Notes: generated from the sequence alone by a model not told the origin. Counted from the stretch's first letter, positions 11,401-20,576 are shown. The stretch: 64,000 bases of DNA from Siphonodentalium dalli (GCA_032622095.1 CP136062.1:15155710-15219709); one strand, 5' to 3'. Program-made: numbers and translations.

Positions 11401-14400
11401 ATTCACGTCAGCAGCAAGCCTTGAAATAGTGTGTCTGTCATTTGCAGAATGAGGTCCCCAGAGGGTGAATTTAGTGATGCTACCCTGCATAGCGGGCTAG
11501 CATCACCAAATTCACCCTCTGGGGACCTCATTCTGCTTACACCTCAGCAGAATGAGGTCCCCAGAGGGTGAATTTTGTGATGCTAGCCCGCTATGCAGGG
11601 TAGCATCACTAAATTCACCCTCTGGGGACCTCATTCTGCAAATGACAGACACACTATTTCAAGGCTTGTGTAGGGTAATTATTTCTAGGCATTTTTCTCC
11701 ATATCTGTTGTGGCTAGCATCGTTAAGAATTTCAATAATTTCACTGTTACCATGGGTTTCGTTTTTAATCGGTACATCCAATTCGGAATATAGTCGCAGC
11801 TTGCGTAATTTGATTGTTTCGTTCTGTGTAGAGTAAGTACACCACAAAAATTTGTATGATAACGTTCACCAAATTTACACTCCGTCTATTAGTTTCCTTG
11901 TGTATAATGTCGATTTGCCAGTCAGATTACGAGTGACTACGATCCGCGATTCATACCATTTTTTGAACTGCTTTCCTGCATACTTAATAAATCCCAGATT
12001 ATCACAAGCGTATCCATGAATGAATGATAATTCCTAAAATCATGGTAATTTCTGGGGGGAATTTGACATGATATATCAGTATTTTAAAGACATTAAATAA
12101 AAATAGAGACTTAAATTAAATTAAAGGTACTCTATCCGATTCGATGGTCTCCATATTGTCCGATTCCAACAACAACAACAAAATTTGAAATGCCGCTTCA
12201 GTTATTACAATCGAGTAATTGCCCAAAAAAAATGCTAACCACAGTCAACTATAGTATAAAATTGCCCAAAACCTGTCATTTATCAACATTTCAGTCCACA
12301 AAATTTTGCCGGTTTGTCAAATATCTGACACAAAAAAGCCACTTGATTTTAGAGTTATCCATCTTCGTCCGCAATTTTGTCTGAGACCATGTTCTCTTTG
12401 ACTGTTTACTGGGCCACTTAAAATTATCGGTGGTGAAAAATAATAGATTTCAAACATCAATATCTGATAACTCAAAGCAAATATTTTTTTACCCCTTAAG
12501 CCAAAGAAATCGTAACTTGTGAGCATTAATTTGGATAATGCATCTTTAATTTTCAAATTAAAATTAGGCCCATCTTGTTAGTGTGAGATTTGATCTGGCT
12601 CCTTTTTTGTAAAACTTCCTTTAGTTACTGAATATATGCGGAAATAATCTGTAATAAGGTATACCTCTGTGTGATATTAGAATTACCACGTTATTTTTAT
12701 ACGCAAATACCACCCAGCACTATGCACAAGGTGTTCTAATGAATTTCTTTGACTTCTTTTAATTGGTGGACGCTGTGGCCTACTGTAGACATTTGATTCA
12801 GTGTCTTAATTTTGTCGCTGAATTTCATGAAGTGTGTTTATATCTACAGTACTCTGAGAGTTATTTTTTAAACTAATATTCCCCTAGCACATGTTCCATC
12901 CTACATCCCGAATACCCCATGGGAAATAGTAACAACACCATGTAGGTTAGCGCGGTGCATTGCCGTGCGGAATACATTTAATCCGTTCACAACACATTCC
13001 ATTCAAAATCTACACATTTCATTCCAATTACATGCATATACTAATTCAGAATATCCAACTCGCATATCTGCATCTGCACGGATGACGGAACATTACTGTG
13101 ATGGTGAAACGCCGACACCATGATGGCTAAATATACTGCACAACTACTACACCATCCGAACAGTGTATCTCAACAGTCAGTTTGCATAACCGTGACTACA
13201 ATAACTATGCACAATTCAATTATTTTCCACATCGTGACACTCCAGGTCAAATAACATCGCATTCAATATACTTTTAAGATATTTCTAATTATGTATAGTC
13301 AAATCATAGCACATTTATTATACACAAATTCTATATAGTCTGTATCTGCACAGACCCCGGAACATAACTGAGTATTCCCAGAACATGACTGAATATTCTA
13401 ATTAACACCAAATTATGTAATGCTCTGCAATACACATCATTCAGATAACTGCACCTTTTTTGAAAAATAAATAAATACATTTGCATCCAAAAGTTAGATT
13501 TATGTAAATATTAACATGTCTCATAAGTATGCAATAATCCGCTAGTGGGACAGTTTTTTGTTACTATTTTTAGATTTTAGCTCCAAACGAATGCGAGCCG
13601 TAAAATGTCCTAAATTGATTGTATGTATATTATAACAGAAAATATGGAATAAAATCAATATTAATAGATAGAAGCATTTCCAGACAGGGGTCTTCGATTC
13701 TTATTTATTATTTTAAACCCTGGAAACTATATAAAGACCATCTTTAATGCTTAGTCACATGAGTGATTTAACAGTTACATTATTACCCCAGTTGTTGAGC
13801 ACACACACATACACACCCTTCCACACAAACTACCCAACATGCCAGGTACATATTTATCGTCTAGGTCATATGAAGCCGTCACAGTATGAGTGACCTTGCT
13901 CAAAGATCAAAATTTGTTGCAAGATTTAAACAGCTCCCAGTTTTGACAAACCATAAAAATCCCCGCGAAGTTACATTTCTCTCTTTCACTCCAAAGTTGC
14001 CTTATAGTCAATACGTTGCATTTTGTTCTACTCATTTCAAGAAATAATTAGCACATTGACAAAAATTTGACCTGTTTCTTTGCTGTTATATATATAAAAA
14101 AAAAATTTAATTATGTCACAAACATGGATATTGTTACAATCTGCAGTATCAAAGAGTCTTTATTTATCTGGGACTATTTCTTTGCGCTGGCAAACAACGC
14201 GGAGTTGTGTGAAACATCATCGCATGCCTTATAGATGCTGATGTTACTCGTCCAGTAAATTAGGTCTGGACCTCGCCAAAAGCTCGGTCCAGACCTAATT
14301 TACTGGACTCGTTTTGTAAATTCTGTTATAAACTGGGGACTCGTTGTTGATCCTCTATATATTTTGTACCCCTGATACTATATAAAACTTGTTAGAAAGA

Positions 14401-16857
14401 GATGGAACATCTTTAATCGCTTTATAAAAACTATCCTTTATTATTATTATAAAATAAAAAGTCTCATCTTTTTAATATGGAGTGATAATTAGTGGGTAAA
14501 ACCTCTGTTTTCTATACACCTTACTATGTGTAATCTACTTCAGGTTAAAAGAACAAGATGACGAGTTTAACATGGAGAGACAGGAGTTTGCGAGGGAGAT
14601 TAAACATCTACGCATGTCATTAATAGAAAAAGATCAAATAGTGCAGAGTCTGGTAAATGACAAAAAGTATGTACTTGTTTTAGCCCTTTAATTAATAAAT
14701 GGATTCGTCCATTCAGTTATAAAACTTATCATTGGATTGGTCTACTATCCTTTGGAGGGGTGCTGAAGACATATAATTCCTATTCTTATTATCTAAACAT
14801 TTCACAAATGAACTAGTCATCAAAGGGTTATCCCTTCAACTCACATAATTAACTATTTTGAAGAATTCCAAAAATTCATTATCCACACACAACTATTTTA
14901 GTTGCTTAATTATAAATCGGTCAGCAGCATCTTAAAGTATCATACCTAACGTGTAATAAAACGAAGAATACGTTCCATTCCACTCCCTCCACCATCCCCC
15001 TCCATCTTTGTCTTATCTTAAATTCTCCTCTTATTCTTTATAGCCAAAAAATCCCAGGACCCATGTAATATCCGAATTATCTATCTACTGTCCAGTCCCG
15101 ATACTAACGTAAAATCCCATGATGATTTATAAAAATATTATACTGGGGCCCATGATGATAGATGGGGAGAACAACACCCGAAAAGCCATTTGTTTACTGT
15201 TGTTCTCCCTTTCTACCAAATATATCACATATTTACCATATCCATAATATCAGTCCCTTGTTCAATGTATATTATGTAACAATTATATATTTGGTGGACA
15301 AATAAACAATGCTTAAACCAACTCACATAATTCCAAATTTCAAAATTATGCATTGCTAGATTGTGATTCCTTGTAATACAGGACAGGCACATCCTGAATT
15401 CACCTATCATAGTTGAATATGGATTTTGCTGTTTTGTGAATTTGATAAAAGAGGGATATAAATCCTAAATATTATTTCACAAACATGGTTCAAAATCAGT
15501 GTCGCACTAATTCTGTGTCATGTTTGTTTTTGTGCAATTTGGCTGTGTACTGAAGTGCATGATCCCAAAGTTTCCATAACAACAGGGTAATAGTGGATTT
15601 GGCACTGTCAAATTCAACTATAATAGTTAAATATAAGTACAGTAATGCTCTAATTAATCGACTCTTTAACCACAGCAGAATTATGGATAACTTTTCAGGA
15701 ATTAGTCGGAAATATGGCTTGTTGCCATTCATCGGAAAGCTCTCCCCGAGAGCTTTCCGATGAATGGCAACAAGCCATATTTCCGACTAAATCCTGAAAA
15801 GTTACCCATAATTCTGCTGTGGTTAAGAAGTCGATTACTTAGAGCATTGCTGTATAATAGTTGAATTCAGGATATGACTGACCTGGTGCTGTTAATGTTG
15901 GATTAACAGGAGTCTGAGTAATATATTGCTTCATATAAGCTCATAAAGAAGCAGATAATATTTCTAGAGATTCAATTGTAGGGATTTCAGATTATAAAAG
16001 TACAACAAAATGAATGGAGTTAGCGGTTAGTCAACAAACATGTTAGCTTCCCATCGGTACTCATTTGTTTACAATCCTCCTTCAACTAAAAACCCTTTAC
16101 CCAACTAAACACAGTCTATTGCAGCTGATTATTGATCCCAGTGCAGCTACCAACGATATTTCAAAAGCTGGTCTTACTGATTTACACTTCCACTCACGGA
16201 GACTGACATATAATCTACATAGAGAGAGATATAATAAGCTTCAACTGTTTTCAAAGAAGACGAAGTGACACCCCCAGATTTTAACTGATATTTTATCCAG
16301 AAGTTTTCTTAGAACTGATATACCGGCATGCTGCCAATCTTAAATGTACATATACACATGTTATGTATATACACAATGGTGATGGTTTTTATGAATATTC
16401 AACTGTACGAATAACCACGACAGACCGTCGGTGTGCCTTTGAAGGCAGAATCTCCAGATAGGTAACAGGTAACATAATGGAAATATTACTATACTACTAG
16501 TAGTATGTTATTACTGTAAATAGTAGCGTTTGTTGTTACAGAACAAACACTATTATTTGTATTGCTCCAAAATAAAACATTTGTTTACAATCCTCCTTCA
16601 ACTAAATTCTCACGTTTTTTCTCTTCGTGCCATTTTCGATATCTCTCATCTATATTTACAGGGATACAGATGAAAATCTGGAACTTATATGGCAGTCTGC
16701 CAATTCTGAGAATGACAGAATTCGAGACATTTTACATAAAAGTTATCGTAAACTTGGTAAACATGAGTCGTTGATGAAGAAGCTGGAAGATGATTGTGGG
16801 AAGGATGATATTGATGACAGCGATGATGAACGGATTGAACGACAAGCTATCGACTGA
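2750..16857 (+). CDS. CEP89: CEP89 (CCDC123) orthologue, C-terminal seven exons
   Basis: Spliced coding sequence from 2750-2853, 5243-5342, 6164-6205, 8529-8618, 11294-11340, 14544-14666 and 16662-16857. All six introns inside the window are GT...AG and the reading frame is kept across every junction, giving about 233 residues before the TGA at 16855. The product is heptad-like, rich in K, E, Q and L, with an acidic tail. Recalled human CEP89 aligns throughout: LNKVI, LG-x-LEEK-x-K-x-YK, RL-x-EQ, E-x-RHL/E-x-KHL, and the C-terminal LE-[VL]-IW-[EQ]-S followed by EN-x-RIR. In vertebrates CEP89 is a distal-appendage protein of the mother centriole, needed for ciliogenesis, and is also linked to mitochondrial complex IV. 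Human CEP89 has 783 residues, so the N-terminal two thirds should lie left of base 1. The introns hold MITEs but no exon is broken. The identification rests on remembered sequence; no search was run. Confidence 0.93.
2901..3206. mobile_element. Family B MITE (hairpin core, CCTTTCCATGACTGGAGC ends)
   Basis: The left end CCTTTCCATGACTGGAGCTT and right end GCTCCAGTCATTGAAGGG are inverted repeats. Inside are two hairpins with the CCAATGCATT/TCTTATATATGCGA core. It lies in the CEP89 intron 48 bases after a splice donor. Confidence 0.8.
3433..4666. mobile_element. Decayed hAT transposon with 8-bp target duplication
   Basis: The perfect duplication ATTCACAC (3425-3432 and 4667-4674) flanks inverted ends CAGGGTTGTCAAAGTACC and GTACCTTTTGACAACTCTG. 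Subterminal GGTACCG motifs are dense at both ends (3449-3520 and 4568-4655). A BED-zinc-finger remnant on the minus strand supports a hAT origin. It lies in a CEP89 intron. Confidence 0.88.
4072..4245 (-). pseudogene. Remnant of a BED zinc finger from a hAT transposase
   Basis: On the minus strand, one frame gives MASRKSSLVWDYFIPHK and the next gives ARCAEYNTVI, then GSTTGMKKHLSTK. Together these follow the BED-finger order: S-x-VW-x-F, a Cys region, then a G-S-T-T-x-x-x-x-x-HL block. The switch of frame and missing second Cys show decay. BED fingers are DNA-binding domains at the N terminus of many hAT transposases. It lies within a hAT element defined by its own target duplication. Confidence 0.6.
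4947..5192. mobile_element. Family B MITE
   Basis: TTAA lies at the left border (4943-4946), the left end is CACTTTCATTACGAAAG, and the right end is CTCCATTCATGGAAGGG. Two core hairpins with CCAATGCATTCTCTTATA are present, partly degenerate. It ends 50 bases before a CEP89 exon. Confidence 0.75.
5243..5342 (+). CDS. CEP89: CEP89 exon
   Basis: The acceptor is CATATTCAG and the donor GTCAGT, which is weaker than consensus. The 100 nt restore phase 2 to 0 and encode KAQQKMLFLQKAVEQ...LCNIIKL, matching human KSQKKIEVLKKQVEK...LANLVGL. A 44-base G run begins 22 bases after the donor. Confidence 0.9.
5365..5408 (+). repeat. Uninterrupted 44-base G run
   Basis: A pure G run starting 22 bases after the CEP89 donor at 5343. 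Such a run can form G-quadruplexes in DNA and in the nascent transcript. Its exact length in the assembly is likely to be unreliable. Confidence 0.95.
5568..5980. mobile_element. Degenerate family C MITE
   Basis: Outer inverted repeats TTAGAGGCCGTTCCTACC and CTTAGAGGCCATTCCTAC are followed inwards by GTGCCTGTCATTTCC/GCAAATGACAGGCAC and diverged GAATGAGGTCC hairpins. The internal region is diverged from the clean copies. Confidence 0.65.
6164..6205 (+). CDS. CEP89: CEP89 small exon (42 nt)
   Basis: The acceptor is TTTTTTTGTAG and the donor is a perfect GTAAGT. Fourteen codons (AEKATFERDTYAKV) match human AENITQERDSLMCL. The 3' end of this exon with its donor is the first unit of a nine-copy minisatellite that continues into the intron. 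Confidence 0.9.
6182..6740 (+). repeat. Minisatellite that duplicates an exon end and its splice donor
   Basis: Nine units of 63-66 bp, each with GATACATACGCTAAAGTG (or a two-base variant), directly followed by GTAAGTTTAATTTAATT and a C-rich stretch ending CTGAG. The first unit is the end of the 42-nt CEP89 exon. Donor GT positions are 6206, 6272, 6338, 6401, 6464, 6529, 6592, 6657 and 6722. Confidence 0.95.
7026..7460. mobile_element. Family C MITE with extra inner segment
   Basis: CAAGCCTGCAAATAGAGTGT and ACAAGCTATTGCAGACTTG form the outer inverted repeat. Two hairpins of GAGGTCCCCAGAGGGTGAAT lie at about 7060-7145 and 7345-7435. About 190 bp of unrelated sequence separates the hairpins, unlike the compact copies. 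Confidence 0.8.
7549..7630. mobile_element. Family B MITE fragment
   Basis: The right half only: GCGAGGCTCGCATACATAAG, the core hairpin arm AGAGAATGCACTGGCAC, and the end CTCATGAAGGGG, followed by TTAA (7631-7634). Confidence 0.65.
7712..8215. repeat. Interspersed repeat AGCTCAACTTGACAAAGTCA
   Basis: Starts TTAGCTCAACTTGACAAAGT, has a CGTCCGTCGTC/GT-rich segment and two tandem sub-blocks (CATCCGATCATCACCAAACT; GTGACCTCTAGATG). I associate this layout with common non-coding repeats in mollusc genomes. Class unknown. Confidence 0.55.
8279..8491. mobile_element. Family D foldback MITE (TA duplication)
   Basis: CAGTAATGCCATAAGTAATC at the left pairs with the reverse complement ending GCATTACTG. 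The element is palindromic almost throughout, with a loop at the GAGAGCTTTCC arms. TA flanks both ends (8277-8278, 8492-8493), as in Tc1/mariner-type elements. Confidence 0.85.
8529..8618 (+). CDS. CEP89: CEP89 exon
   Basis: The acceptor is CTCTATTACAG and the donor GTAAAT. Thirty codons (phase 0 to 0) include KKALNKVI and NLGRMEEKLK, the clearest match to human DGVLNKVI and RLGKLEEKVK. The exon starts 37 bases after the end of a family D MITE. Confidence 0.93.
8761..8871. mobile_element. Family D right-half fragment
   Basis: Covers GATTTCCGATGAATGGC through TTAGGGCATTACTGTAC; the left arm is missing. A 27-base piece of the same end lies at 3334-3360. Confidence 0.75.
9303..9478. mobile_element. 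Short family B variant (CCCTTTGAGTGCCAGG ends)
   Basis: Flanked by TTAA at 9299-9302 and 9479-9482. The ends are CCCTTTGAGTGCCAGG and CCTGGCACTCAAAGGG. Inside is the palindrome GGGGCCGATATTATCGGCCC and one surviving core arm, AAGAGAATGCATTGGCAC. A longer relative is at 41874-42327. Confidence 0.85.
9633..10112. mobile_element. Family E MITE
   Basis: The ends AGGTACTCAATCCG and CGGATTGAGTACCT sit between TTAA copies (9629-9632, 10113-10116). Internal TTTGATTCGAGTCGAGGAAC and its inverted partner form a second palindromic layer. Nearly identical to 47703-48139. Confidence 0.88.
10244..10627. mobile_element. Family A double-hairpin MITE (piggyBac-like)
   Basis: TTAA at 10240-10243 and 10628-10631; ends CCCTTTACCCAACA and TGTTGGGTAAAGGG. 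Two hairpins (about 10391-10463 and 10533-10606) have identical CCAATGCATTCTCTTATATA arms; the loop of one (TCGACCATAGGTCGCC) is the reverse complement of the other. The TTAA target and CCC terminus are piggyBac features. No coding capacity. Confidence 0.88.
11294..11340 (+). CDS. CEP89: CEP89 exon
   Basis: The acceptor is CTCTGTTTCAG and the donor GTTAGT. The 47 nt encode LYKMKTAAKLSTVGD and leave phase 2. Human counterpart: YKKQAALKLGDISHR. Confidence 0.9.
11415..11668. mobile_element. Family C double-hairpin MITE
   Basis: Outer ends CAAGCCTTGAAATAGTGTGT and ACACACTATTTCAAGGCTTG are perfect inverted repeats. Two hairpins of GAATGAGGTCCCCAGAGGG are separated by a short CTTACACCTCAG spacer; their loops (CCCGCATAGCGGG, CCCGCTATGCAGGG) are again near inverted copies. 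No clear target duplication could be read. Confidence 0.85.
12125..12545. mobile_element. Family E MITE, diverged
   Basis: TTAA flanks at 12121-12124 and 12546-12549; left end AGGTACTCTATCCGATTC, with a diverged right end. The inner landmarks of the family (ACAACAACAAC, TTATCAACATTT, CACTTGATTTTAGAGTTATC) are present. Confidence 0.8.
12550..14249. other. CEP89 intron with no recognised feature
   Basis: AT-rich sequence. I see no exon with plausible splice sites, no inverted repeat and no element related to the families elsewhere in the window. A short CA-rich tract is near 13800-13825. Confidence 0.6.
14250..14308. repeat. Perfect 23-bp-stem hairpin
   Basis: GTCCAGTAAATTAGGTCTGG and its reverse complement (total stem 23 bp) flank a 13-base loop. 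It lies about 235 bases before a CEP89 exon. It could be a MITE remnant or a structured intronic RNA. Confidence 0.8.
14544..14666 (+). CDS. CEP89: CEP89 exon
   Basis: The acceptor is ATCTACTTCAG and the donor GTATGT. The 123 nt encode RLKEQDDEF, then MERQEFAREIKHL and EKDQIVQSL. The human counterpart contains RLLEQQEDF, RQEMRHL and DKQEVLDQAL. It leaves phase 2 (AA). Confidence 0.92.
14693..14770. repeat. Dispersed repeat (GGATTC-x-TCCATTCAGTTATAAAA)
   Basis: Shares AAATGGATTC, CCATTCAGTTATAAAA and GGAGGGGTG-x-T with 40296-40375 and 43946-44025. The class is unknown; no ends were recognised. Confidence 0.55.
15640..15852. mobile_element. Family D foldback MITE
   Basis: TA duplication on both sides; ends CAGTAATGCTCTAATTAATC and GCATTGCTG. 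The arms pair almost end to end, meeting at AGCTCTCCCCGAGAGCT. Confidence 0.85.
16662..16857 (+). CDS. CEP89: CEP89 terminal exon with stop codon
   Basis: The acceptor is TATATTTACAG. The exon completes a Lys codon, then reads DTDENLELIWQSANSENDRI, matching human ELEVIWESTFRENRRI. After this conserved block the tail diverges: GKHESLMKKLEDD, then an acidic run (GKDDIDDSDDERIE), ending AID-TGA. The tail is unlike the Cys-containing human C terminus, as expected for a fast-evolving end. Confidence 0.93.
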
Positions 16858-16944
16858 TGTGGGGGAGTGTATTGCAGATTGACGTAGAATAATTTAAAGC
16901 TGTCATTTACAATGGCCCCTTGACAACTCGCCCCAGAGACAGCC

Positions 16945-17100
16945 TGTCTTAGATGGACCCACCCCACAGACAACCCACCCTGGATGGACCCACCCCACAG
17001 ACAACCCACCCCACAGACAACCCACCCTGGATGGACCCACCCCACAGACAACCCACCCCACAGACAACCCACCCTGGATGGACCCACCCCACAGACAGAT
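16945..17100. repeat. 47-bp C-rich minisatellite in the CEP89 3' UTR
   Basis: About three units of GGATGGACCCACCCCACAG followed by ACAACCCACCC blocks. The apparent peptides on both strands are repeat artefacts. Confidence 0.8.
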
Positions 17101-17278
17101 GGCCCTAGATTGACCTGCCCCAGATTGGTAATTTGTAGTTGTCTTTCTAAATGTAATTGTGAAATTTCTTCAGTCAAGAAAAATTATGCTGCCTCTCATA
17201 ATCTTCAGGGATAATTCATTGATATATAAACTGCATTCATGAAAAAAATCAATTTTGCATAAGTACAAAATTTCAACC

Positions 17279-17284
17279 AATAAA
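17279..17284 (+). promoter_or_regulatory. Candidate polyadenylation signal AATAAA
   Basis: This is the first AATAAA after the CEP89 stop codon, about 420 bases downstream, in an AT-rich setting. Transcript ends would be needed to decide between this and 17659. Confidence 0.4.
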
Positions 17285-17815
17285 TTCAGAAAGATTTGGA
17301 GAAAATTAATTTTGAAATATCAGGAATTTTAGGCAAATGTGGTTCTATATACATGTAAGTCTAAAAGATGGTCTATCTCTTCCCAAAAATTTATAGATTT
17401 TGGGGTATAAAATAATAGCAATGAATCGAGGACACCTGAGGGGAAATGTTTATATCAATTAATATAAATTTATTTTGAATTTAATATCACATCAATGGGA
17501 CAGTTTTAAGGGCTATTTTTAGAACTGAAATCTGCTGAAAACGTTAAGAACATACCAAAATCATACCAAGAAGGACAACTCTTATCTTGTTAGTTGCCTC
17601 GGTCACTGCAAATAATTATTGTATTTCAACTATAGATTTACCAAGGTCTTACAATCAAAATAAAAGACTTTTTCATGCCTTTATAGACTTTTTCATGCCT
17701 TTATAGACTATAATTTCAGCTTATCCTGGCTTATCTGAATTTTATTCACAAAATAGCTATTTGTATTCTTGAAATCAGGATTTATAAAAATTTACTAGTA
17801 TGTTATTGTTTTAAC

Positions 17816-18206
17816 CCTTTACCCAACAAACTGGCCAAAAACGCCCAAATAAAGCTGCAACAGCCTAAATTATCTTGGGTCTGTCTCAATAAAACCATAC
17901 AAATATGGATATCATTGGAACCGGTTCATTGACCACATTGTGATAGTTACAGTTATGCCCTGTGCCAATGCATTCTCTTATATATGCGAGTCGACCATAG
18001 GTCGCCTCGCATATATAAGAGAATGCATTGGCCTAAAAAACATCTTTTTTTAACATTTTTTAACATTTTTTCTAACATTCTTTAACAATTTTATAATTTT
18101 TAATGTGTTAAGCCAATGCATTCTCTTATATATGCGAGGCGACCTATGGTCGACTCGCATATATAAGAGAATGCATTGGCACAGGGCCGTTCATTTGGGT
18201 AAAGGG
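17816..18206. mobile_element. Family A double-hairpin MITE
   Basis: TTAA at 17812-17815 and 18207-18210; CCCTTTACCCAACAAACTGG on the left and TTTGGGTAAAGGG on the right. Both hairpins are intact. The right TTAA is also the left TTAA of the next element. Confidence 0.88.
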
Positions 18207-18210
18207 TTAA

Positions 18211-18471
18211 CCCTTTCATAACTGGAGCTTTCTAAAGCTTTCCAAAAACCCTTTGCCAATGCATTCTCTTATATATGCGAGTCTCACTCTCCCATAGAGA
18301 GCCTCTCATATATATGAGAATACATTGGCCTAACAATATTTACCTTGACATTGTAAGCCAGTGCATTCTCTTATATATGCGAGGCTCCCTGTGGGAGACT
18401 CACATATATAAAAGAATGCACTGGCACATGATCTTTAATGCTGCACCAGCTCAGCCCTCATCACGAAAGGA
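18211..18471. mobile_element. Family B MITE abutting a family A copy
   Basis: Starts CCCTTTCATAACTGGAGC directly after the shared TTAA (18207-18210) and ends CATCACGAAAGGA before TTAA 18472-18475. Two core hairpins with GAGTCTCACTCTCCCATAG and GAGGCTCCCTGTGGGAGAC loops. Confidence 0.83.
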
Positions 18472-18522
18472 TTAATTTTGGACCAGAAGAGTTAGACCAT
18501 ATTTAAAACCTTGAATCACCTA

Positions 18523-18735
18523 CAGTAATGCCCTAAATAATTGACTCCTTAACCACAGCAGAATTATGGGTAATTTTTCAGGATTTTGTTGGAAATATGG
18601 CTTGTTGCCATTCATCGGAAAGCTCTCAGTGAGAGCTTTACGATGAATGGCGACAAGCCATATTTCCGACTAAATCCTGAAAAATTACCCTTAATTCTTC
18701 TGTGGTTAAGGAGTCGATTATTGAGGGCATTACTG
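18523..18735. mobile_element. Family D foldback MITE
   Basis: TA on both sides, ends CAGTAATGCCCTAAATAATT and GGCATTACTG. The arms match except for scattered substitutions. Confidence 0.85.
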
Positions 18736-18780
18736 TACTACAACCCTGTTGGGATTGGACTCATGTTGCTGTTTCTGGAC

Positions 18781-19048
18781 TTGAATAATACACCACGCCA
18801 CAAACTGAATAATACACCACGCTACAAACTGAATAATACACCACGCTACAAACTGAATAATACACCACGCTACAAACTGAATAATGCACCACGCTACAAA
18901 CTGAATAATACACCACGCTACAAACTGAATAATACACCACGCTACAAACTGAATAATACACCACGCTACAAACTGAATAATGCACCACGCTACAAACTGA
19001 ATAATACACCACGCTACAAACTGAATAATACACCACGCTACAAACTGC
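18781..19048. repeat. 24-bp minisatellite, 11 units
   Basis: The unit is AATAATACACCACGCTACAA plus ACTG, with only a few substitutions. As 24 is divisible by three, both strands stay open and give repeated octapeptides; no start context, splice sites or homology suggest a gene. Confidence 0.92.
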
Positions 19049-19379
19049 TCGCTGTGACTGATATACTAAGTTAACTTATTAGTGACCACTCATTGTTTTA
19101 TCCCTCATAAAGACTGTTTATGGCTGTCATCAGGGGCTGATTTGTCCACCATCATCAAAGGTGCAATAAAAGCATTAAATGCAGCTCCTAAGATATGAGG
19201 TGATTTATTAATCACACTCTGTTTGCACCTGGCGAGAGTAGCAGGTGATTAATACATGAGGTCTCATTGTGTCTCAACTTCCTTATTGGAGCTGTCCATG
19301 TCACTGTTCTTTGAAGTTTAATTTCCTTATTGAACCCAGTACTGTTATGTGAAGTATGTCGAGATGCAATCCGCTTTCT

Positions 19380-19617
19380 CCATGGTTCGCGCTGCCACTT
19401 GCGAAATTTGCCAATGGCAAAAATAATTCACATTTGGCAAAAAATATTTTCATTTGGAAAAAGTTTTGGCAAGTCACTTTTTAATTCCTCAATAAAGTTG
19501 AAAATTTATAAAGCAGAAAATGATACTATCAGGGATAACATTTGGCAAATTCTAATAGAATTTGGCAAAAAATATTTTAATTTGGCAAAAGTAAATTTCG
19601 GTCCGGTGCAGACCCTG
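19380..19617. repeat. TTTGGCAAA-rich repeat, possible hAT fragment
   Basis: Repeated TTTGGCAAAAA motifs on both strands between GCGCTGCCACTTGCG and GTGCAGACCCTG. A related stretch follows CAGGGTTGGCGCTGG at 49411. The CAGGGT-like ends suggest hAT, but no duplication was found. Confidence 0.4.
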
Positions 19618-19867
19618 ACTTTCTCTCTACAAGACCAGACCCCAATACTTCCACTTGACATTCACCCCAATACCCCCACTTGGCCTTCACCCCAGTACCT
19701 CCACTCGTCCTGACTCCCTATTCCATATCTTCATCGAAGAGTGAACCTATCATTCAAATGTTGAGGTAAACAAGTGTACATACAAGGTGCTATAAATGAT
19801 AAGCATTGAGACATTACTCATTAAAGGTGTATTCAGGGCTCCGGACTCTTATAACATCTCCAATATA

Positions 19868-20019
19868 CAGTAATGCCCTAAATAATCAACTCCTTAACCA
19901 CTGCACAATTATGGGTAATTTTTCAGGATTTAGTCGGAAATATGGCAACAAGACTAAATCCTGAAAAATTACCCATAATTCTGTTGTGGTTAAGGTGTCG
20001 ATTATTTAAGGCATTACTG
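19868..20019. mobile_element. Family D MITE with central deletion
   Basis: Ends CAGTAATGCCCTAAATAATC and GGCATTACTG with TA flanks, but only 152 bp: the central GGCTTGTTGCCATTC arms are lost, leaving a short loop. Confidence 0.83.
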
Positions 20020-20244
20020 TAAGAACTAATAATCCAAAATATCTGTTGGTAAATTTTATTTTTTTCACGTATTTATTATAACAACAACATCTGGTTTAGA
20101 GGGACAGTAATTGTCTAAAAGATAAGTTCACAAAAAGTTTATCTGTTTCTCTGACACTTTTCTCAAAATGGGCCGTCAGGCAGGATTTTGTATTTATTTT
20201 ATACCTACAAGATAACCATCAGCACCCAAGTACATACTGTTTAA

Positions 20245-20468
20245 CCTGAGCTTGTGCAGCATTAAAGATCCTGTGTCAGTGCATTCTCTTATATAGCGAG
20301 TCTCCCATAGGGAGTTTCGCATATATAAGAGAATGCACTGGCTCACAAGGTCAAGGTAAATATTGTTATGCCAATTAATGCAGTCTCTTACATATGCAAG
20401 GTTCCCTATGGGATAATACATTGGCACAGGGTTTTCGCCAAATGTCAGGAAGTCCAGTCATGATATGG
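20245..20468. mobile_element. Family B MITE, truncated
   Basis: The core pieces AGTGCATTCTCTTATA and AGAGAATGCACTGGCTC are present, as is the right end GTCCAGTCATGATATGG before TTAA (20469-20472). The left terminus is not typical, although TTAA lies at 20241-20244. Confidence 0.65.
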
Positions 20469-20576
20469 TTAAACATACCAAAAATAATAATTAAATATTG
20501 TCCGAAATAACAAAGAGAAATATAAAATATAAGTTGAAATATGTCCAGCTAGATTTATGGTCGGCAGCCAACAGTT

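Larger units (their letters stand above)
16858..17284 (+). other. CEP89 3' untranslated region (proposed)
   Basis: Sequence after the stop up to the first plausible polyadenylation signal, AATAAA at 17279-17284. A second AATAAA is at 17659-17664. The region contains a C-rich 47-bp minisatellite (16945-17100), which would be transcribed in the mRNA. The boundary is inferred. Confidence 0.45.

Noticed and set aside
18586-19074. 162-codon frame with repeated NNTPRYKL octapeptide
   Set aside because: It starts inside a family D MITE and then follows a 24-bp minisatellite; the opposite strand is open as well.
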